Shown here one piece after another: positions 7,374-8,441 of a stretch of 8,441 nt of DNA. The stretch's first letter is position 1; every line of letters begins with the position of its first letter. The DNA is from Comamonadaceae bacterium (lineage in GTDB: Bacteria; Pseudomonadota; Gammaproteobacteria; Burkholderiales; Burkholderiaceae_C). The notes beneath the pieces are model-generated. The model worked only from the letters and a program-made list of their open reading frames with translations. It made no database searches and was not told where the DNA came from. A program made the position numbers and the translations under genes. The stretch covers positions 1 through 8,441 of the forward strand of contig CANIRI010000086.1 in assembly GCA_947469815.1 (NCBI GenBank), given 5' to 3'.

Positions 7374-8441
7374 ATGCAATATACGGGTGTCGACTATTTT
7401 CAGCGTAAGCAAGCTTGGCGAACAGGGATGAGCTTGCGATTGCGCTTGCTGGAACGGTGGGCCAAATCGCACGCGCTATTGAGTCCAACAAACCCGGAGC
7501 GACTCACCGGCATGTTAAAGCGCTTGGAAACCGACACCCTGTCGATTGCATTCGTGGGGGACATATCGCGCGGCAAGTCGGAGCTGATCAACGCCCTTTT
7601 TTTTGGTACGTCTGCCCACCGGGTGTTGCCCGTTGGCCCTGGACGCACCACCTTGTGTCCGACTGACATCAGATTCCAAGCCCAATTGCCGCCAAGCCTG
7701 CGCTTGCTGCCCATAGAAACCGCCGCAGATCCGCGTCCACTATCAGCATGGCATGACGAACCCGCGGCATGGATGCATGTGGATCTGGCCCTGGACGATG
7801 CGCAAGGTGTGGCAAGGGAGTTGCGACGCATCACATGGATGCAAGAGCAGGAAGTCTCAACAACCCAACAAGCGACCACCCTCCCACCCCCAGCAGTCGA
7901 GCGATGGCGGTACGCAACGGTGAACCTAGCACATCCGCTGCTGGCGCAGGGCTTGCGCATCGTGGATCTGCCAGGGCTGAATGCGGTCGGGATAGAGCCA
8001 CAGCATGTACTCGGGCTGCTCGCAAGCTGCGATGTGCTTGTTTTCGTGTTGTCCGCAGAGACTGGCCTAAGCGCCTCAGAGCTCGCCCTCTGGCAAGAGC
8101 ATCTGGTGCAGGGCGCAGGAGCAGGCTGCGACTGCCTGGTGGTGCTGAACAAAGCCGACGCCTGGTGGGATTCGCAGCATGATGCCACCGCCATAGACCG
8201 ACAACTGCATCAACAGCGCATGGACATTGCAGCGGCCCTGGCTGTCGCGCCTGAGCGCGTGGTCAGCGTATCCGCACGCGCGGCGCTGGCGGCCCAGCCC
8301 TTCGGCGATGCTGCGCTTATGGCGCGCAGCGGTCTTTCTCAGTTAGAGGATGCGCTGTGGAAAAACCTGCTTGTGCAGCGGCATCAGCGCTGCCAAGCGG
8401 ATCTTGCCCATGCATTAGCCTGCTGCAAAGCCGACATAGAG
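7374..8441 (+). CDS. Dynamin-family GTPase, N-terminal 356 residues, cut by the right edge
   Basis: The frame from ATG 7374 stays open for 356 codons to the window end, so the C-terminal part is missing. It holds a dynamin-type G domain: G1 P-loop GDISRGKS (62-69) followed by ELINALFF; G2 region GRTTLCPT (90-97) with candidate switch Thr92/Thr93; G3 DLPG (198-201) in DLPGLNAVG; G4 NKAD (259-262); and a likely G5 SVSARAAL (298-305). The roughly 100-residue gap between G2 and G3 and the RGKSELINA form fit bacterial dynamin-like proteins, which are large GTPases that bind or remodel membranes. The preceding helix-forming segment (residues 9-52, QAWR...LLERWAKSH) resembles the N-terminus of beta- and gammaproteobacterial members, which favours ATG 7374 over ATG 7428. 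No strong ribosome-binding site is seen (GGAA at 7357-7360 is far). Five of 11 Ile codons are ATA, unlike the permease gene (1 of 16). The family is secure, but the specific role (envelope maintenance, stress or phage defence) is unknown. Confidence 0.88.
   Translation, partial: MQYTGVDYFQRKQAWRTGMSLRLRLLERWAKSHALLSPTNPERLTGMLKRLETDTLSIAFVGDISRGKSELINALFFGTSAHRVLPVGPGRTTLCPTDIRFQAQLPPSLRLLPIETAADPRPLSAWHDEPAAWMHVDLALDDAQGVARELRRITWMQEQEVSTTQQATTLPPPAVERWRYATVNLAHPLLAQGLRIVDLPGLNAVGIEPQHVLGLLASCDVLVFVLSAETGLSASELALWQEHLVQGAGAGCDCLVVLNKADAWWDSQHDATAIDRQLHQQRMDIAAALAVAPERVVSVSARAALAAQPFGDAALMARSGLSQLEDALWKNLLVQRHQRCQADLAHALACCKADIE

Noticed and set aside
7216..7431. 71-codon open frame in the priA/dynamin intergenic region
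   Set aside because: It has a GTG start without a ribosome-binding site and no recognisable features, and it overlaps the GTPase gene start out of frame.
7400..8194. 264-codon minus-strand open frame opposite the dynamin-like gene
   Set aside because: It is Ser/Arg/Cys-rich with no family features. The plus strand carries all the GTPase motifs across the same span.

Overview
The window looks like chromosomal DNA of a G+C-rich betaproteobacterium, most likely of the Burkholderiales (Comamonadaceae-like). I judge this from protein resemblance remembered from those groups: a Rep and a PriA helicase, an AEC-family carrier, a DUF4147/MOFRL-type glycerate kinase and a bacterial dynamin-family GTPase, all with G/C-ending codons. 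No search could be run, so the taxonomic call is an inference. There is no sign of phage, insertion sequence, CRISPR array, tRNA or rRNA.

Layout from left to right: (1) the 5' part of a glycerate 2-kinase gene on the minus strand, cut by the left edge (1-401). (2) Divergent from it, a plus-strand gene for a predicted lipoprotein. It has a very long Val-Pro/Pro-rich rod, encoded partly by 24 tandem GTTCCN hexamers, and a TonB-C-like C-terminal domain (466-1434). (3) Convergent with it, rep on the minus strand (1462-3591). (4) A short divergent spacer with G-runs and two inverted repeats. (5) An AEC-family permease on the plus strand (3736-4716). (6) priA on the minus strand (4737-6911), convergent with the permease gene. 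(7) A 462-bp intergenic region. It is the only sizeable gene-free stretch and holds two consensus-type DnaA boxes, perfect palindromes, an A+T-rich tract and a repeated TTAGCG motif. (8) The N-terminal 356 codons of a dynamin-like GTPase on the plus strand, running off the right edge (7374-8441).

The genes alternate in strand and do not form a visible operon. The functional thread is replication restart: Rep and PriA are the two helicases that reload the replisome at stalled forks in enterobacteria. They lie about 1.1 kb apart here, separated only by an unrelated permease gene, and the DnaA-box cluster sits just upstream of priA. The glycerate kinase and the permease are ordinary metabolic and transport genes.

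The least ordinary parts are the lipoprotein with the hexamer-encoded rod, the structured priA/dynamin intergenic region, and the dynamin-like GTPase, whose isoleucine codon use differs from that of a neighbour. I found no complete new system that I could defend. The dynamin gene and what follows it beyond the right edge would be the first place to look.
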